A stretch of DNA of 64,000 nt from Pseudodesulfovibrio profundus (GCF_900217235.1 NZ_LT907975.1:682001-746000); one strand, 5' to 3'. Numbered from the stretch's first letter, positions 52,839-63,223 are shown. Program-made: numbers and translations. Notes: generated by a model from the letters alone, not told the origin.

Positions 52839-53153
52839 ATGGTTATCAAGAGTATCGTAGGGGACCAACACCCATACGCAAACAAGAAGATCGACAACAA
52901 GAGTCAGGCCGAGCAGGCGCAGAAGTCACAAGGACAAGCCAAGACGACTGCTGACAACGCTGATCGCGTGGTCCTTTCGTCCGAAGCCCGTCTGCGTGGT
53001 GCATCCCTGCAGACAGCCAATGATGCGCCCGATGTCCGGCGCGAAAAGGTTGACCGCCTGAAGCAGCAGGTCAAGGACGGCACATACAAGCCCGACGTGA
53101 AGAAGGCCGCAGCAAACCTGATTCGCGACGACCTGGATCTTTTCGTCAAGTAA
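52839..53153 (+). CDS. flgM: Anti-sigma-28 factor FlgM
   Basis: A 104-residue protein after GGGAGGGAAAAT. The N-terminus is unstructured and polar as usual. The C-terminal sigma-binding part has RREKVDRLKQQVKDGTYKPD and AAANLIRDDL, the family signature. FlgM holds FliA inactive until the hook is finished and is then exported. Its gene is probably cotranscribed from the sigma-28 promoter upstream. Confidence 0.93.
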   Translation: MVIKSIVGDQHPYANKKIDNKSQAEQAQKSQGQAKTTADNADRVVLSSEARLRGASLQTANDAPDVRREKVDRLKQQVKDGTYKPDVKKAAANLIRDDLDLFVK

Positions 53154-53331
53154 GGGACTATTGCCCCGAGGACATGACCACATTCAACAAGAGGTAGTGG
53201 CAGCCCGACTCCCTCGCTCCATCAACCTGACACCACACTCAGATGGTTGACAACACTACTCCTATGGTCGAATCCTCACAGAACCATCACGACCTAACCA
53301 ATTCGTATTTCAACAAAATTCAAAAGGCCTT

Positions 53332-53355
53332 CATCATTGAAGGCCTTTTTTGTGC
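53332..53355 (+). terminator. Terminator after flgM
   Basis: AAAAGGCCTTCA-TCAT-TGAAGGCCTTTTTT stem and T-run. The stretch from 53154 to here shows no gene. Confidence 0.92.
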
Positions 53356-53428
53356 TTGAAGAGTTGAGGACAGCAACTGAGCGTATAGATGGTTCCTTTT
53401 ATCAACAACAGGAGTACGGCATCAGAGC

Positions 53429-54232
53429 TTAGCTACCTGACACCGCTGCTCGAATGAAAATCACATCAGATGAGATGAACTCACCATTTTGCACCAGATT
53501 CTGGTTGGTCTCTGTCATTTCAAACCCGAAATCGGACAGAAGCGTCGAAATAGCCTCGACCGTGAAGTAATGGGTCCAGATAACTGTGCTGAAAGGCTCT
53601 CCTGAATCCGGGATGACAACGTATTTATCTCCCCAGACACTCTGTTCCTTGAAATGTTCGCACTCTGTCAGAACGTAGCATGGCGATTCACACCAGAAGT
53701 TTTTCGCTTCCTCGCGAAGCCAGTTGCGCCCTTCCGTCTTGCCTGCGCACACTTGTTCGCCAAAGACATCAAAGACAAAGGTACCACCTTCACCAAGATT
53801 ATTTTTGACGTTTTCCAGAAACGCTGCCCTGTCGTTTGGTTTCAATGCACCAAAGTCACAATAAATGCAGGCGGCAATATCAAATTTTCCGAAACTCAAC
53901 TGATCGAGGTATGAGCCGACGGCATACCGAGCTGACAACGTCTTCTCAGAAGCCTTTTTCTCAGCATACTTTACTGACTCTTCATTGATATCAACTCCAA
54001 GCACATCCCAGCCACGCGCTGAGATTTCGTTGGAATAGAGTCCTGGCCCGCATCCCCAATCGATAAATGCCCCGGGGGCACTATCTTTCAACATCCAATC
54101 AATGGTCGCACTGATAGTCTCAGGTTTGCGACTGGCTGCATCTGAATTCGCATTCAAATGCGCCAGCAACAGCTGTTTACGGATGTACGGGTCTGACCAA
54201 ATATTGATGCTCCCCTGTTCATACAGTTCCAT
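53429..54232 (-). CDS. Class I SAM-dependent methyltransferase
   Basis: A 267-residue protein with the Rossmann methyltransferase motifs: FIDWGCGPGLYSNEIS (motif I), VLGVDINEESVKYAE (post I), FDIAACIYCDFG (motif II/IV) and LGEGGTFVFDVFG (motif V). The substrate is unknown. It is a single gene placed between flgM and fliW on the opposite strand to flgM, and interrupts the usual csrA-fliW-flgM neighbourhood. Confidence 0.85.
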   Translation of the reverse strand: MELYEQGSINIWSDPYIRKQLLLAHLNANSDAASRKPETISATIDWMLKDSAPGAFIDWGCGPGLYSNEISARGWDVLGVDINEESVKYAEKKASEKTLSARYAVGSYLDQLSFGKFDIAACIYCDFGALKPNDRAAFLENVKNNLGEGGTFVFDVFGEQVCAGKTEGRNWLREEAKNFWCESPCYVLTECEHFKEQSVWGDKYVVIPDSGEPFSTVIWTHYFTVEAISTLLSDFGFEMTETNQNLVQNGEFISSDVIFIRAAVSGS

Positions 54233-54397
54233 AACTCACTCGCTTGCCTTATTGAGAACAACAATTCTCGCATGGTAAAAATACATGGCATCTCAAGGCA
54301 GCAGGGAAAACCTGCTGAACCTTCATCAACCATATTTATCGGATACATTGTAAGCTGTTGTTAACAGGCGATATCAACAGCTACCACCGCATTCATA

Positions 54398-54817
54398 CTA
54401 TTTTTGAATGGGATTGTAGTGGGTGGGATATCCCGCGTCAGTCTGCGGCACCTGAAGACCTATCCTCGCCTGGGTATTGATAACAATGGGTCCCTGGAGG
54501 TTAAGAGTGGTGTTTTCGGGTTTGTTTTGTGGGATGGACACTGTCACGAGAATGGCCAACTGCTTGACGTTTTCGATCTTCAGCGTCTTTCTTTCCAGCT
54601 TCTCCAGCCGGACATCATACTCATCCATGAACGCATAGGGGTCTGCCACAAGCAGGCCCAATCCCGGATCAGTCACGCACTGCAACAGCAGGAACGGGGA
54701 CCGTTCATCCTTAACACTCAGGAGCGCGAATTCCCGTTTGTTCTCCATGCCAATGAGGCCACGGGGGAAATATACGATACCTTCCGGGCTGATCTCGCGC
54801 TCGCCCAGCTTCGTCAT
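54398..54817 (-). CDS. fliW: Flagellar assembly factor FliW
   Basis: A 139-residue protein started at the ATG at 54817, whose A is shared with the csrA stop (TAATG). Family blocks: [30 protein letters not shown] and [20 protein letters not shown]. FliW binds CsrA and flagellin and thereby frees flagellin mRNA from CsrA when flagellin is low. The tight coupling with csrA fits this. Confidence 0.95.
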   Translation of the reverse strand: MTKLGEREISPEGIVYFPRGLIGMENKREFALLSVKDERSPFLLLQCVTDPGLGLLVADPYAFMDEYDVRLEKLERKTLKIENVKQLAILVTVSIPQNKPENTTLNLQGPIVINTQARIGLQVPQTDAGYPTHYNPIQK

Positions 54818-55059
54818 TATTTTTTGTTTTCTATCTCTGACCATAATGCAGCCGCCGCGAGCAGGTCCTGCTGGCTGGATTCCAGCGCCTGCTTGTTCTG
54901 TTCCTTGATCTTCAAATACACCTCTTCCCTGTAGACAGTCATGTCTTCAGGGACGTCCAGGCCGATTTTTATCTGCTTCCCCTGAACACTCAGGATCTTC
55001 AGCTTGATGTTATCGCCCAGATATAGGCTTTCTCCCGGTCTCCGGGTCAGTATCAACAT
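54817..55059 (-). CDS. csrA: Carbon storage regulator CsrA
   Basis: An 80-residue RNA-binding protein with the invariant start [15 protein letters not shown] and [24 protein letters not shown]. The C-terminal extension of about 20 residues is longer than in gamma-proteobacterial CsrA and typical of FliW-controlled CsrA. It represses translation of flagellin and other targets at the ribosome site. Confidence 0.97.
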   Translation of the reverse strand: MLILTRRPGESLYLGDNIKLKILSVQGKQIKIGLDVPEDMTVYREEVYLKIKEQNKQALESSQQDLLAAAALWSEIENKK

Positions 55060-55158
55060 TGTTCCACCATTGGGTTTAGCTGTCCGCTTCCCTGCGAACC
55101 CCTTCGTATGCGAACTACATCACGTTTCACCGCACGTCCAGTAGGTTACGAATCCTTA

Positions 55159-56820
55159 TTAGATAAACTTGCCAAGATTCAACTGCATGATCATCGACGT
55201 GGACCGTAAAACGGACTCGTACACGATCTGCTGCTGCGCCAACTCAGTCATCAATTCACTGACGTCCGCATCTTCAATGGAACTGACCAGTGTCTGTTCA
55301 TTGAGCTTCAGGCCGTCGATGATGGTTTCCCCCACGGCGATGCGATTTTCGCGACCACCAACGTCGGCTATGGAATTCATGATGTGCTTCTGGGCCTCGG
55401 ACAAATTCGCCAATGCCTGCTGCACACCAGTTTGATTGTTGGTTTCAGTGAAGGCCACAAGGTTACCAACGACCTCGAAAAGGTTCTTGGAGTACTCATC
55501 GTCACCTTGAATGGAGATGGCCATATTCGGCGCCCCATTGGAATGGAACACCCGTCCCGCATTCTCACTGCCCAGAGTCACGATATTGCCACCTTCGGCC
55601 AGGACATTGTCGGGGTCCATATAGATACCGCCAAACACATCCTTGCCGACATTGTTGACCGTGACCCGTTCACTGGACGAAATATCCAGATCGATATCAG
55701 CGGACCTCGGCCGAATAACGAACTGCTGTCCGGGCTCCAAGGTATTGGAGCCATTTGACATCAGGGTCAGGATACCGCCATTGGCCACGCTGAGTGTGGA
55801 TTGGTTGGGCGAAGTATCGGCGTTGGCAACGTTACCGGTCACCCAGTTGATACCGCCGTCAAGACTGTAGGAGTATTGAATTTCCTCATCCATATTCACA
55901 GCAGAAGTATTGTCGATACGGACCGTGACATTGGTACTCAGGAATGCCCCCGAAGCTTCGGCATCAATATTTGAAACACCGGGTCCGAGCTTGTCCACCA
56001 ATGGTGGCGGATCATCGTCATCGCCGAGATAACGCGCCGAAGGACGAATCCACAACCACGTTCCATCCGCATTATTCACATCGTCAGGATCGTTGTTCCT
56101 GACCATTGTATCATTGTGGAAGTCAACACTGGTACCACTGGATGGGAGATGAAGCGTTCCTTCTCCCCCACTGAAACTCATATAGCCATCATCCAGCCAC
56201 GACTCACCGCCATCGATCGAATAACGTACTCCGGCGTTGGAGAGGTTCATCTGCTCCCCCACGCCCACGGTGCCGGTGTTGTCCACAAACTGCACCAACA
56301 CGGTCTGACTGGCCGAACCGTTCACTGTAAAGTCCACGGAACTGCCGAAATCGTCATCGTTGGTGGTCAGCCACATGATCTCTTCAAATGCGGGCTGGTC
56401 GACCTTCTGCCCACCGAAGATAGACTTGCCTTCAAAGTCACTATTGGCCAGCCCGACAAGCTGCTCAAACAGACTGCGCAATTCGTAACTGATCTGTTCG
56501 CGGTTGTTTTCATCGACCGTACCGGTAGCGGCCTGTGTCCCAAGCTCCTTGGCTCGGGTAAGAATGGTCGAGACCTGCATCAGCGCTTCATCGGCAGTAC
56601 CCAGCCATCCCTTGGCCGTGGAGATATTCTCCTTGTACTGTTCAAGGGAACGCAATGTGTCCCGGTGATCCAGAATACGTGTCATTCCGGTCGGATCGTC
56701 GCTCGGCTTGTTGATCCGCTTCTGCGTCTGCGCCTTGACGTTGAGGTCCATCAAGGAAGTCAGGGACGTATTCAGGTTATAAACATACCTGTCAAAAAGC
56801 ATTTGTTGCGATACGCGCAT
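55159..56820 (-). CDS. flgL: Flagellar hook-filament junction protein FlgL
   Basis: A 553-residue protein with the flagellin-like N-terminus (RVSQQMLFDRYVYNLN, KRINKPSDDPTGM) and C-terminus (ALANLSEAQKHIMNSIADVG, QQQIVYESVLRST). Between them lies an insertion of about 300 residues with repeated beta-rich units (YSIDGGESWLDD, YSLDGGINWVTG), making it much longer than enteric FlgL (about 317). It links filament to hook. Confidence 0.93.
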   Translation of the reverse strand: MRVSQQMLFDRYVYNLNTSLTSLMDLNVKAQTQKRINKPSDDPTGMTRILDHRDTLRSLEQYKENISTAKGWLGTADEALMQVSTILTRAKELGTQAATGTVDENNREQISYELRSLFEQLVGLANSDFEGKSIFGGQKVDQPAFEEIMWLTTNDDDFGSSVDFTVNGSASQTVLVQFVDNTGTVGVGEQMNLSNAGVRYSIDGGESWLDDGYMSFSGGEGTLHLPSSGTSVDFHNDTMVRNNDPDDVNNADGTWLWIRPSARYLGDDDDPPPLVDKLGPGVSNIDAEASGAFLSTNVTVRIDNTSAVNMDEEIQYSYSLDGGINWVTGNVANADTSPNQSTLSVANGGILTLMSNGSNTLEPGQQFVIRPRSADIDLDISSSERVTVNNVGKDVFGGIYMDPDNVLAEGGNIVTLGSENAGRVFHSNGAPNMAISIQGDDEYSKNLFEVVGNLVAFTETNNQTGVQQALANLSEAQKHIMNSIADVGGRENRIAVGETIIDGLKLNEQTLVSSIEDADVSELMTELAQQQIVYESVLRSTSMIMQLNLGKFI

Positions 56821-56833
56821 TTCCCTTTCCTCC

Positions 56834-58969
56834 CTACGGCTTCAGCGACAGGATCGTCTGCAGCATCTGATCAGCGGTGGTGATGAGCTTGGCCGCCGCG
56901 GTGTAAGACGCCTGATACTTGATGAGATCACTCATTTCCTCATCGAGGTTGACGCCGGCAACCTGCTGCTGCCGCTCGTCAAGATCATTGGCCAGGGTCG
57001 TATAAAAGTTCTGATTGAATTCCGCCCGATTGGTGTCCGTTCCCACATTGCCCACCAGGCCGTTGTAATAATCAAGCAGCGTGGTTTCAGTGGTGCCTTC
57101 GGTCACCGAGGAAATCTGGATACTTGCTTCTCGCAAATCAAACATCGACAAGGCCGTGGTGTTGTCACCGGTGTTTATTTCACCGGCACCGTTGACATGT
57201 CCCGTGGCAAGATAATCGAGGTCACTCGTGATCTTCTCGTTGATCTGCATGTCCGATGGGGAAGAGCCTCGGAAGAAGGTGTTGATACCCAACCCGGCCA
57301 TCAATCCGGCGCTGTCCGTTCCCATGGCAAAGGTGAACCCGTCTTCGGCATCTAGCTTGAGCTTGTTGTTGACGATGGTTGCGTTGACCATGCCGGGATA
57401 GGTGTTGTTGAAGGCATCAGCTACATCTTGAAGAGAATGGGTATTGGGATCAAAAGTGGCCCCACCACCGAAATCGAGTGCAGCCGAAGATGTCAGCAGC
57501 CCAGTGGACTCGTTGTACACATACACGAACGAGCTACCCGACTGGAGCCTATCGCCGAAAGCGAGCCCAGTGGAGTCGGAAGCCAGCGCCTTGGTGGTGT
57601 CTGAGACCTGATACGTGCCTTCGATCTGAGTAAATGTCTGCAAACCAGCGCCCTGGCTGTGTCTGCGGTTGGTTTCCCAAATAATGCCTTCAGCCAGATT
57701 GTCCAACTTCTCCCTGTACCTGCCGACATAGTTGTCGCGGAAGGCGAGCATGGCCGCAATGGACCCGCCGGTGAGTCGCGTCGAATTCTCTTCACCATTG
57801 AAATGCAGCTGTGGCGTAATCTCTTCCCGATGCGATGTGTTTTCCACCCAGTACAGCCCCTGATGCGGGCTGATGACAAACCTGTCTCCTTCCTGGAATG
57901 TTCCATTCGGAGTGGCCTTTTGATCATCCAAGTCGCCAAACCAGATCTGCAACCCTTCCACATTCACTCGCGAATCGTAATCGCGGGCGCTGAACAGCTT
58001 TTGATCGCCTCGATCATCGGTAAGCCAAGTCACACCGCCATCAAGCGAAACGCGGAACTGCGCAGCATCGGCGCCTGATGTGACCTGTCCAGCCACACTG
58101 CTGCCGCTCGATGAGCCGACAAACTCGATGGTGTACTCAAAGTCGTCACTGCCATCAAAATATACGTTGCCTTCAAAGGTAGAACCGGTCCGCAGGTCAA
58201 CGGTCTTGCTCGGAGAATCAAAGGAAAGTTGAAAATGCGAAGCACCGTCCACAAGGTTCTGTCCGGACTTGGTCAGAATGGTGAAGTTGCCACCGCCGTT
58301 ATCAATGGTCTTGATGTCAACCAGCTTGCCGAGTTCACGCACCTTGCGCGCACGCTCGTCCAGCAGCGTATTGGCATTGTTCTGGCCTTCGATGTGGTGA
58401 ACCTGAATTTCCTTGTTCAGATCGGAAATTTCAGCCATCAGCTTGTTGGCCTCATCCACCTGGGCGGAGACAGTGGAGTTGATCCGTTGTTGCATGAGCG
58501 ACAGGTCGGCATCCACCTGCTTCAAAGTGGAAATGAGCGTGGCAGCATCGTTAACGACGGACTGGCGTGCGCCGTAGTTTTCCGGGCGCTGGCTGACTTC
58601 GTTCCAGGAATTGAAATATTGGGAAAGCGTATTGCTGACACCGGTTCCACTGGATTCGTTGAGAAGGTTTTCAACCGACTTCAACTGTTCCCAGAGGTTG
58701 CCCCACTTGTCCTTGAGCGACGCCTGTTCCAGATACAATGACTCGACCATTTCGTCGAAGCTGCGTGCGACCTCCTTGGCCTTGACGCCGGTACCCAACT
58801 GGCCGGGAGAATAGTCGACGTACGGACCTTCCTCCAACACAACGGAACGGCGAGCATAGCCCTCGGTGTTGACATTGGAAATGTTCTGACCGGTGACCTG
58901 CAGCTGAACCTGCGAGGCAAACAGGGCCCATCGGCCCATGTCGAGTATGGAGTTGGCGCCGAAGGACAT
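56834..58969 (-). CDS. flgK: Flagellar hook-associated protein FlgK
   Basis: A 711-residue protein. The N-terminus has the rod/hook signature LDMGRWALFASQVQLQVTGQNISNVNTEGYARR and the C-terminus has VNLDEEMSDLIKYQASYTAAAKLITTADQML; only short parts are quoted for length. The central variable region includes a unit FRVSLDGGVTWLTDD like those in FlgL. It forms the first hook-filament junction ring. It ends 13 bases before flgL. Confidence 0.95.
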   Translation of the reverse strand: MSFGANSILDMGRWALFASQVQLQVTGQNISNVNTEGYARRSVVLEEGPYVDYSPGQLGTGVKAKEVARSFDEMVESLYLEQASLKDKWGNLWEQLKSVENLLNESSGTGVSNTLSQYFNSWNEVSQRPENYGARQSVVNDAATLISTLKQVDADLSLMQQRINSTVSAQVDEANKLMAEISDLNKEIQVHHIEGQNNANTLLDERARKVRELGKLVDIKTIDNGGGNFTILTKSGQNLVDGASHFQLSFDSPSKTVDLRTGSTFEGNVYFDGSDDFEYTIEFVGSSSGSSVAGQVTSGADAAQFRVSLDGGVTWLTDDRGDQKLFSARDYDSRVNVEGLQIWFGDLDDQKATPNGTFQEGDRFVISPHQGLYWVENTSHREEITPQLHFNGEENSTRLTGGSIAAMLAFRDNYVGRYREKLDNLAEGIIWETNRRHSQGAGLQTFTQIEGTYQVSDTTKALASDSTGLAFGDRLQSGSSFVYVYNESTGLLTSSAALDFGGGATFDPNTHSLQDVADAFNNTYPGMVNATIVNNKLKLDAEDGFTFAMGTDSAGLMAGLGINTFFRGSSPSDMQINEKITSDLDYLATGHVNGAGEINTGDNTTALSMFDLREASIQISSVTEGTTETTLLDYYNGLVGNVGTDTNRAEFNQNFYTTLANDLDERQQQVAGVNLDEEMSDLIKYQASYTAAAKLITTADQMLQTILSLKP

Positions 58970-59449
58970 TTAGAGCCTCCCGGTAAGGATACGCGCGCTG
59001 CTGGACACCTTGGCATACTGCCCCGTGGCAGCATAGGACGTGGTGTTCTTGGGCTTGACTTGATTGTGCATGAAATCGAGGAGTCCCTTGGACTGATCAA
59101 ACAGAGCCATTGCCATCTGGTGGTTCTTGGCAGCCTGAACAGCACACTTCTGCTGTGTGTCGTCCAACAAGCCAAGCAACCCTTCAAAGGCTTCGCGACG
59201 AGATTCATCCATGTTTTCAAGCAGCTCGCCAACCCGGTCAGAACCTGGGGAAACCTGCTGAACCTTTCTACGCAAGGAGGCACGCTCGACAGCGATCTGT
59301 CGCATGAGTTCCTGAATGGAAAGTTCGATCTGTGAAACGCTCTGCGGATTGGACTGCATAAGGCGGGAAAATTCTTCCTCCAACAGGATGAAAAGAAGCA
59401 TCAGCGCCTTATTTTGCCGGACTAAATTTTCCTCTATGAGCTGGATCAT
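58970..59449 (-). CDS. flgN: Flagellar export chaperone FlgN
   Basis: A 159-residue, helical protein in the FlgN position directly before flgK (no gap). It reads LLFILLEEEFSRLMQ, LSIQELMRQIAVERASLRRK and ends with the polar KNTTSYAATGQYAKV tail, matching the FlgN pattern of two long helices. FlgN is the chaperone for FlgK and FlgL, encoded next. Confidence 0.85.
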   Translation of the reverse strand: MIQLIEENLVRQNKALMLLFILLEEEFSRLMQSNPQSVSQIELSIQELMRQIAVERASLRRKVQQVSPGSDRVGELLENMDESRREAFEGLLGLLDDTQQKCAVQAAKNHQMAMALFDQSKGLLDFMHNQVKPKNTTSYAATGQYAKVSSSARILTGRL

Positions 59450-59523
59450 GGGGCCTCCGAATATTGTAACACTACATTTTTACTTGCAAATCAACTCCGG
59501 AACCTTTTGCCGGAATTGAGGAT

Positions 59524-60252
59524 TCACCCAATCTTTGCAAAATCTCGGCCAACAGCATTCGATCCATTCTTGCCGTAGTTTTCACTCCGCTTGTTCGGCT
59601 GTGTTGCCAACAGTTCCGCCTTGAGTCGTTCCGCTTCAAGCTTGCGCGTCAACTCGTCCAGACGGGTCTTGACCTCTACATCCGTCAGCACGCCTGCATT
59701 TCTTCCTCGATCCTGAGAAATAGCTTCACCATTCGAGGAAATATTTCCGGCATCCTTGGCAGATGCAGCGCCCCCCCAATCTTCCAGAGTCATGGAATCC
59801 GAGGGATTCAAGGGAACGCCCTTGGTGGTCGGCTGATTCAAGGCGATAGGTTGCGGCTCAAGCGGCTTGATATCCACGCCACCCGACAGCGTCGTGCGGC
59901 TGGTATTCTTCAGCTTCTCACTCAACTGTGCGTAAATCATGTCCGCAAGCCCGATACCTCCGGCCTGTGACATCTTCTCCGCAAACTGCCGGTCAAACAT
60001 GGACATGTACTGCTCTTCCTGCTTGGAATGGAGGTAGCCCTCCTTGGGAACAGTAGACTTCATGCCCTTCCACAACTTGGAGATGAACACGGCCTCGAAA
60101 TCCTGGCACGCCTTCCGGAGTTGCTTTTCCTTGCCGTCACCATCGCCGGCCAACCGCTGCTTGAGTCCGTCCATTTCCTGCTTGAAACGAACGACATCCT
60201 TGGCATCGGCCTGCCTTGCAATCATTTGGGGATCGATTCCGGAACTGATCAT
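59524..60252 (-). CDS. flgJ: Rod-binding protein (FlgJ N-terminal type)
   Basis: A 242-residue protein that starts at ATG 60252, two bases after the flgI stop. The rod-binding domain is clear: CQDFEAVFISKLWKGMKSTV, then EQYMSMFDRQFAEKMSQAGG and LADMIYAQL. The peptidoglycan hydrolase domain of enteric FlgJ is missing; instead there is a low-complexity tail. Rod penetration of the wall must use a separate enzyme. Confidence 0.85.
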   Translation of the reverse strand: MISSGIDPQMIARQADAKDVVRFKQEMDGLKQRLAGDGDGKEKQLRKACQDFEAVFISKLWKGMKSTVPKEGYLHSKQEEQYMSMFDRQFAEKMSQAGGIGLADMIYAQLSEKLKNTSRTTLSGGVDIKPLEPQPIALNQPTTKGVPLNPSDSMTLEDWGGAASAKDAGNISSNGEAISQDRGRNAGVLTDVEVKTRLDELTRKLEAERLKAELLATQPNKRSENYGKNGSNAVGRDFAKIG

Positions 60253-60253
60253 G

Positions 60254-61411
60254 TTATATGACCTCCACGTCTGCGTGTAATGAACCTGCGGCCTTGAGCG
60301 CACGGATGATGGAAATCAGATCCCGAGGTGCGGCACCGATAGCATTTAAGCCATCAACCAGTTCCTGCAGAGTTGCACCTTCCACCAACATCAGCGGGTT
60401 ATTCTGCTCGTTCACTTCCAGGTCGGTACGAGGCGTGACCACCGTGGTTCCGTCAGAGAACGGACCGGGCTGGCTCACATCTTCGGATTCCGCGATCACG
60501 ATTTGCAGATTGCCATGTGCCACGGCCACCTTGCTCAAGCGCACATCCTGACCCAGAACAACGGTACCGGTCTTTTCATCGACCACGACCTTGGCCTTGC
60601 CGTCGGGTGCGATGGACAGGTTCTCAAGCGATGCCATGAGCGGGACCATATTGCCGCGGAACTGATCCGGAAGATCCAGTTCAACAGTGGAAATATCCTT
60701 GGCAGAAGCATAATTGCCGCCAAGAGCCGAGTTGATCTTGTTCACCACCTGCATGGTCGTGCCAAAGTCACGGACGGAAAGATTGACCGTCATGCGATCC
60801 TGATTATTGAAGCGGAAGGGAACGGATCGTTCGACCACCGCTCCATTGGGAATGCGCCCGACTGTGGGGATGTTCTTCTGTGCGGTAGCCGCTTCACCTA
60901 CAGCGGAAAAACCGCCGATGGTCAATGCGCCCTGAGCCACGGCATACACCTTGCCATCAAGTCCCTTGAGCGGAGTGACCAGAAGGATTCCACCCAGCAG
61001 GCTCTCTGCATCACCGAGAGAAGAAACCGTAATATCCAGGCTCGATCCCGGCTTGGCCGAAACCGGCAGCTTGGCCGTGACCATGACCGCGGCCACGTTT
61101 TTTGGCTTGAGATCGTCAGGATTGGTTTCCACACCCATCTTTTCGAGCATGTTGGACATGGACCGCAAGGTGAACGTCGAGGAGGTGCCGTCACCGGTTC
61201 CCGCCAGACCGACCACCAGACCGTAACCAACCAGTTCGTTGGTTCGCACGCCGCTGAAGCTGGCGATGTCCTTCAACCGTGCTGCCTCAGCAGGGCTCGG
61301 CACGATGGCGGTGGTCCAGAAAACCGAGGCAGCCATCACCAGGATGACCAGCATCAGCGATCTCGCCGTCCGCTTTGCGTCAATATATTTTGATTGATTG
61401 TCAGTATGCAT
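60254..61411 (-). CDS. flgI: Flagellar P-ring protein FlgI
   Basis: A 385-residue protein starting at ATG 61411 behind GGAG, with a signal peptide ending near PAEAARLKD. Family blocks are [26 protein letters not shown] (quoted in part), [15 protein letters not shown] and the end [16 protein letters not shown]. It builds the periplasmic P ring. The frame is open to 61459, inside the flgH end, where other ATGs exist. Confidence 0.95.
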   Translation of the reverse strand: MHTDNQSKYIDAKRTARSLMLVILVMAASVFWTTAIVPSPAEAARLKDIASFSGVRTNELVGYGLVVGLAGTGDGTSSTFTLRSMSNMLEKMGVETNPDDLKPKNVAAVMVTAKLPVSAKPGSSLDITVSSLGDAESLLGGILLVTPLKGLDGKVYAVAQGALTIGGFSAVGEAATAQKNIPTVGRIPNGAVVERSVPFRFNNQDRMTVNLSVRDFGTTMQVVNKINSALGGNYASAKDISTVELDLPDQFRGNMVPLMASLENLSIAPDGKAKVVVDEKTGTVVLGQDVRLSKVAVAHGNLQIVIAESEDVSQPGPFSDGTTVVTPRTDLEVNEQNNPLMLVEGATLQELVDGLNAIGAAPRDLISIIRALKAAGSLHADVEVI

Positions 61412-61458
61412 GTCGCTCACTCCGTTACCTTTATGCAGGATGTCGCTCATCACCGTCA

Positions 61459-62169
61459 TTAGAACGGGTAAATGTTATCCAGTATGCGAGAAAGCCATCC
61501 CGGCTTCTGCTTGTCAGCCAATACGCCCTGACCGTAAATTTCGATCTGCGCCTCAGCCAGACTGGTGGAAGGAATGGAATTGTCAGAGGCAATGTCGCGC
61601 TGACGAATCAGACCGCGAACCACCAGAAATTGTGTTTCCGCGTTGACCCTGATTCGCCGTGCCCCTTCAACCTGCAACAGGTTGCCGGGCAAACGTCGGA
61701 CGATCCGCGTTGCCACGGTGGCCTCGAAATTTGATTCCTGCTTGGTTTCGCCTGTTCCCGAAAACTCCGATGACTGTGACGCCCCGATGTTTGCACCAAC
61801 CGATGCGCCAAGCTCCTTGGCCAGGGGGATATTGCTGATGATCCCTGTGTTGGGCATGGCCGTCACTTCATTGTTGATGCTGTTTTCCTTGTCAGCGGTG
61901 GTTTCCGATTTGATATTGGTAGTAGCGGATTCGGACACCTTGACCAGCACGATGTCACCAATGCGGCTTGCACGGTTGTCGTCGTAAAGAAACTCGGAAC
62001 GGTTGGCATCATAGAGGGACCCCGGATTGGATGTCGGGTCCTGCTCCTCGTAAACCGGGGGTGTCAAAATCGGCATGGGCTGCTCCACATACCGGGAAGC
62101 ACACCCGACCATCAGGACAGTGGAGCCGAGCAATGTTGCCGCCAACGTGGTAAAAATATGATGTCTCAT
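61459..62169 (-). CDS. flgH: Flagellar L-ring protein FlgH
   Basis: A 236-residue lipoprotein with signal peptide and lipobox LMVGC. Family features: [27 protein letters not shown], of which SLYDANR and RIGDIVLV are typical, then [25 protein letters not shown] in the C-terminal half (quoted as segments). It builds the outer-membrane L ring. Its stop nearly touches the flgI reading frame. Confidence 0.93.
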   Translation of the reverse strand: MRHHIFTTLAATLLGSTVLMVGCASRYVEQPMPILTPPVYEEQDPTSNPGSLYDANRSEFLYDDNRASRIGDIVLVKVSESATTNIKSETTADKENSINNEVTAMPNTGIISNIPLAKELGASVGANIGASQSSEFSGTGETKQESNFEATVATRIVRRLPGNLLQVEGARRIRVNAETQFLVVRGLIRQRDIASDNSIPSTSLAEAQIEIYGQGVLADKQKPGWLSRILDNIYPF

Positions 62170-62184
62170 CAGTTCATCCTCCGA

Positions 62185-63189
62185 TTATCGAACCAGGACC
62201 ATGTTGTCGCCAACAACGGTTCCACGCACAGTACGCTTGCTTTGCAAATTGCGTACTCCGACTTGCTGTCCCATTCCGGCTTCGCCAAGCGCTTCGGCCT
62301 TGATGGAAAGTTGTATACGATCATTCTTGTAGACCAGTGTGACCTTTTCCCCCCGCTCGATCAGCGGAACAGGCTCCAGGTGCGTTGCGGTAAACGGCTG
62401 GCCTCGGCCAAGAGTTCTTGTCATGCGCCACGGCCCGCCTGTGCCATCCCAAAGTTCCGGCTTGTAAGCGAGGTTAACCCGCATGAATGTTACCTTATCC
62501 TTGGTCACGCGCTCATTTCTATTCAACGGTTTGGCCGCCACGGGTACCGCCTTCCATACGTTCAGGAAGACTGTCCCTGCCTTGGATGAGAGAATCTTGC
62601 CTTCCGAAGAAACGGCCTTGAGCTGTATCTGATTGCGACCGGGCTTGATGGTGTCGGTCAGGTTGATGCTGAGCTTGTCGTACTCATTGTCGAAAAAGAA
62701 ATGCATGGGGAGATTCAAGTCCTTGAAGACCACCTCTCCACCAAGATCTTTTGCCCGAGGCGTCAAAAAAGCGACAACCCTGTTTCGCAGTTCTTCCGCA
62801 TCCACGACCTTGCCGCCGGTCTGCACCGTCAATTGGCTCGGCAGCACGAGGTTGTTCACCATGGTGCCCATGTAATGCTTCAGAACCTGATGCAGTTTGT
62901 CGCGACTCACGGTCACAGGCCGTCCCCGCTTGTCGGAAGCCTTCCAAAGCTTATGCTTGGAAAGGGTCGCCCAGGTGCGGGCATCCACGCCCGGCAACGG
63001 GTCGGCAATCTCGCCAAGCAAAACTCGGGGACCCTGTACGCAGGCTGCGCTCTTTACCATCAGACGCCAATTCTGGCCCGGCCCCGATGCAGCACCCAAC
63101 ATGGGGGCACTGCCCAGAACCATGATGCCAATCAGCGCCATCATGTACAGTCCGGTCTTCATCCGATTTGTCCCTTTTGCATTTTGCAT
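62185..63189 (-). CDS. flgA: Flagella basal body P-ring formation protein FlgA
   Basis: A 334-residue protein, longer than enteric FlgA (about 219) because of an added N-terminal region. I keep ATG 63189 because GGAAGGGCGG precedes it. A hydrophobic signal follows at about residues 14-32. The C-terminal SAF-type part has PLNRNERVTKDKVTFMRVNL and GEKVTLVYKNDRIQLSIKAEAL, ending NLQSKRTVRGTVVG. FlgA is the periplasmic chaperone for the P ring. Confidence 0.9.
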   Translation of the reverse strand: MQNAKGTNRMKTGLYMMALIGIMVLGSAPMLGAASGPGQNWRLMVKSAACVQGPRVLLGEIADPLPGVDARTWATLSKHKLWKASDKRGRPVTVSRDKLHQVLKHYMGTMVNNLVLPSQLTVQTGGKVVDAEELRNRVVAFLTPRAKDLGGEVVFKDLNLPMHFFFDNEYDKLSINLTDTIKPGRNQIQLKAVSSEGKILSSKAGTVFLNVWKAVPVAAKPLNRNERVTKDKVTFMRVNLAYKPELWDGTGGPWRMTRTLGRGQPFTATHLEPVPLIERGEKVTLVYKNDRIQLSIKAEALGEAGMGQQVGVRNLQSKRTVRGTVVGDNMVLVR

Positions 63190-63223
63190 GGTACCGCCCT
63201 TCCTACTAACGTATTACTCACCG

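Noticed and set aside
60503-61393. A 296-codon plus-strand frame.
   Set aside because: Antisense to flgI, which is certain by family motifs.
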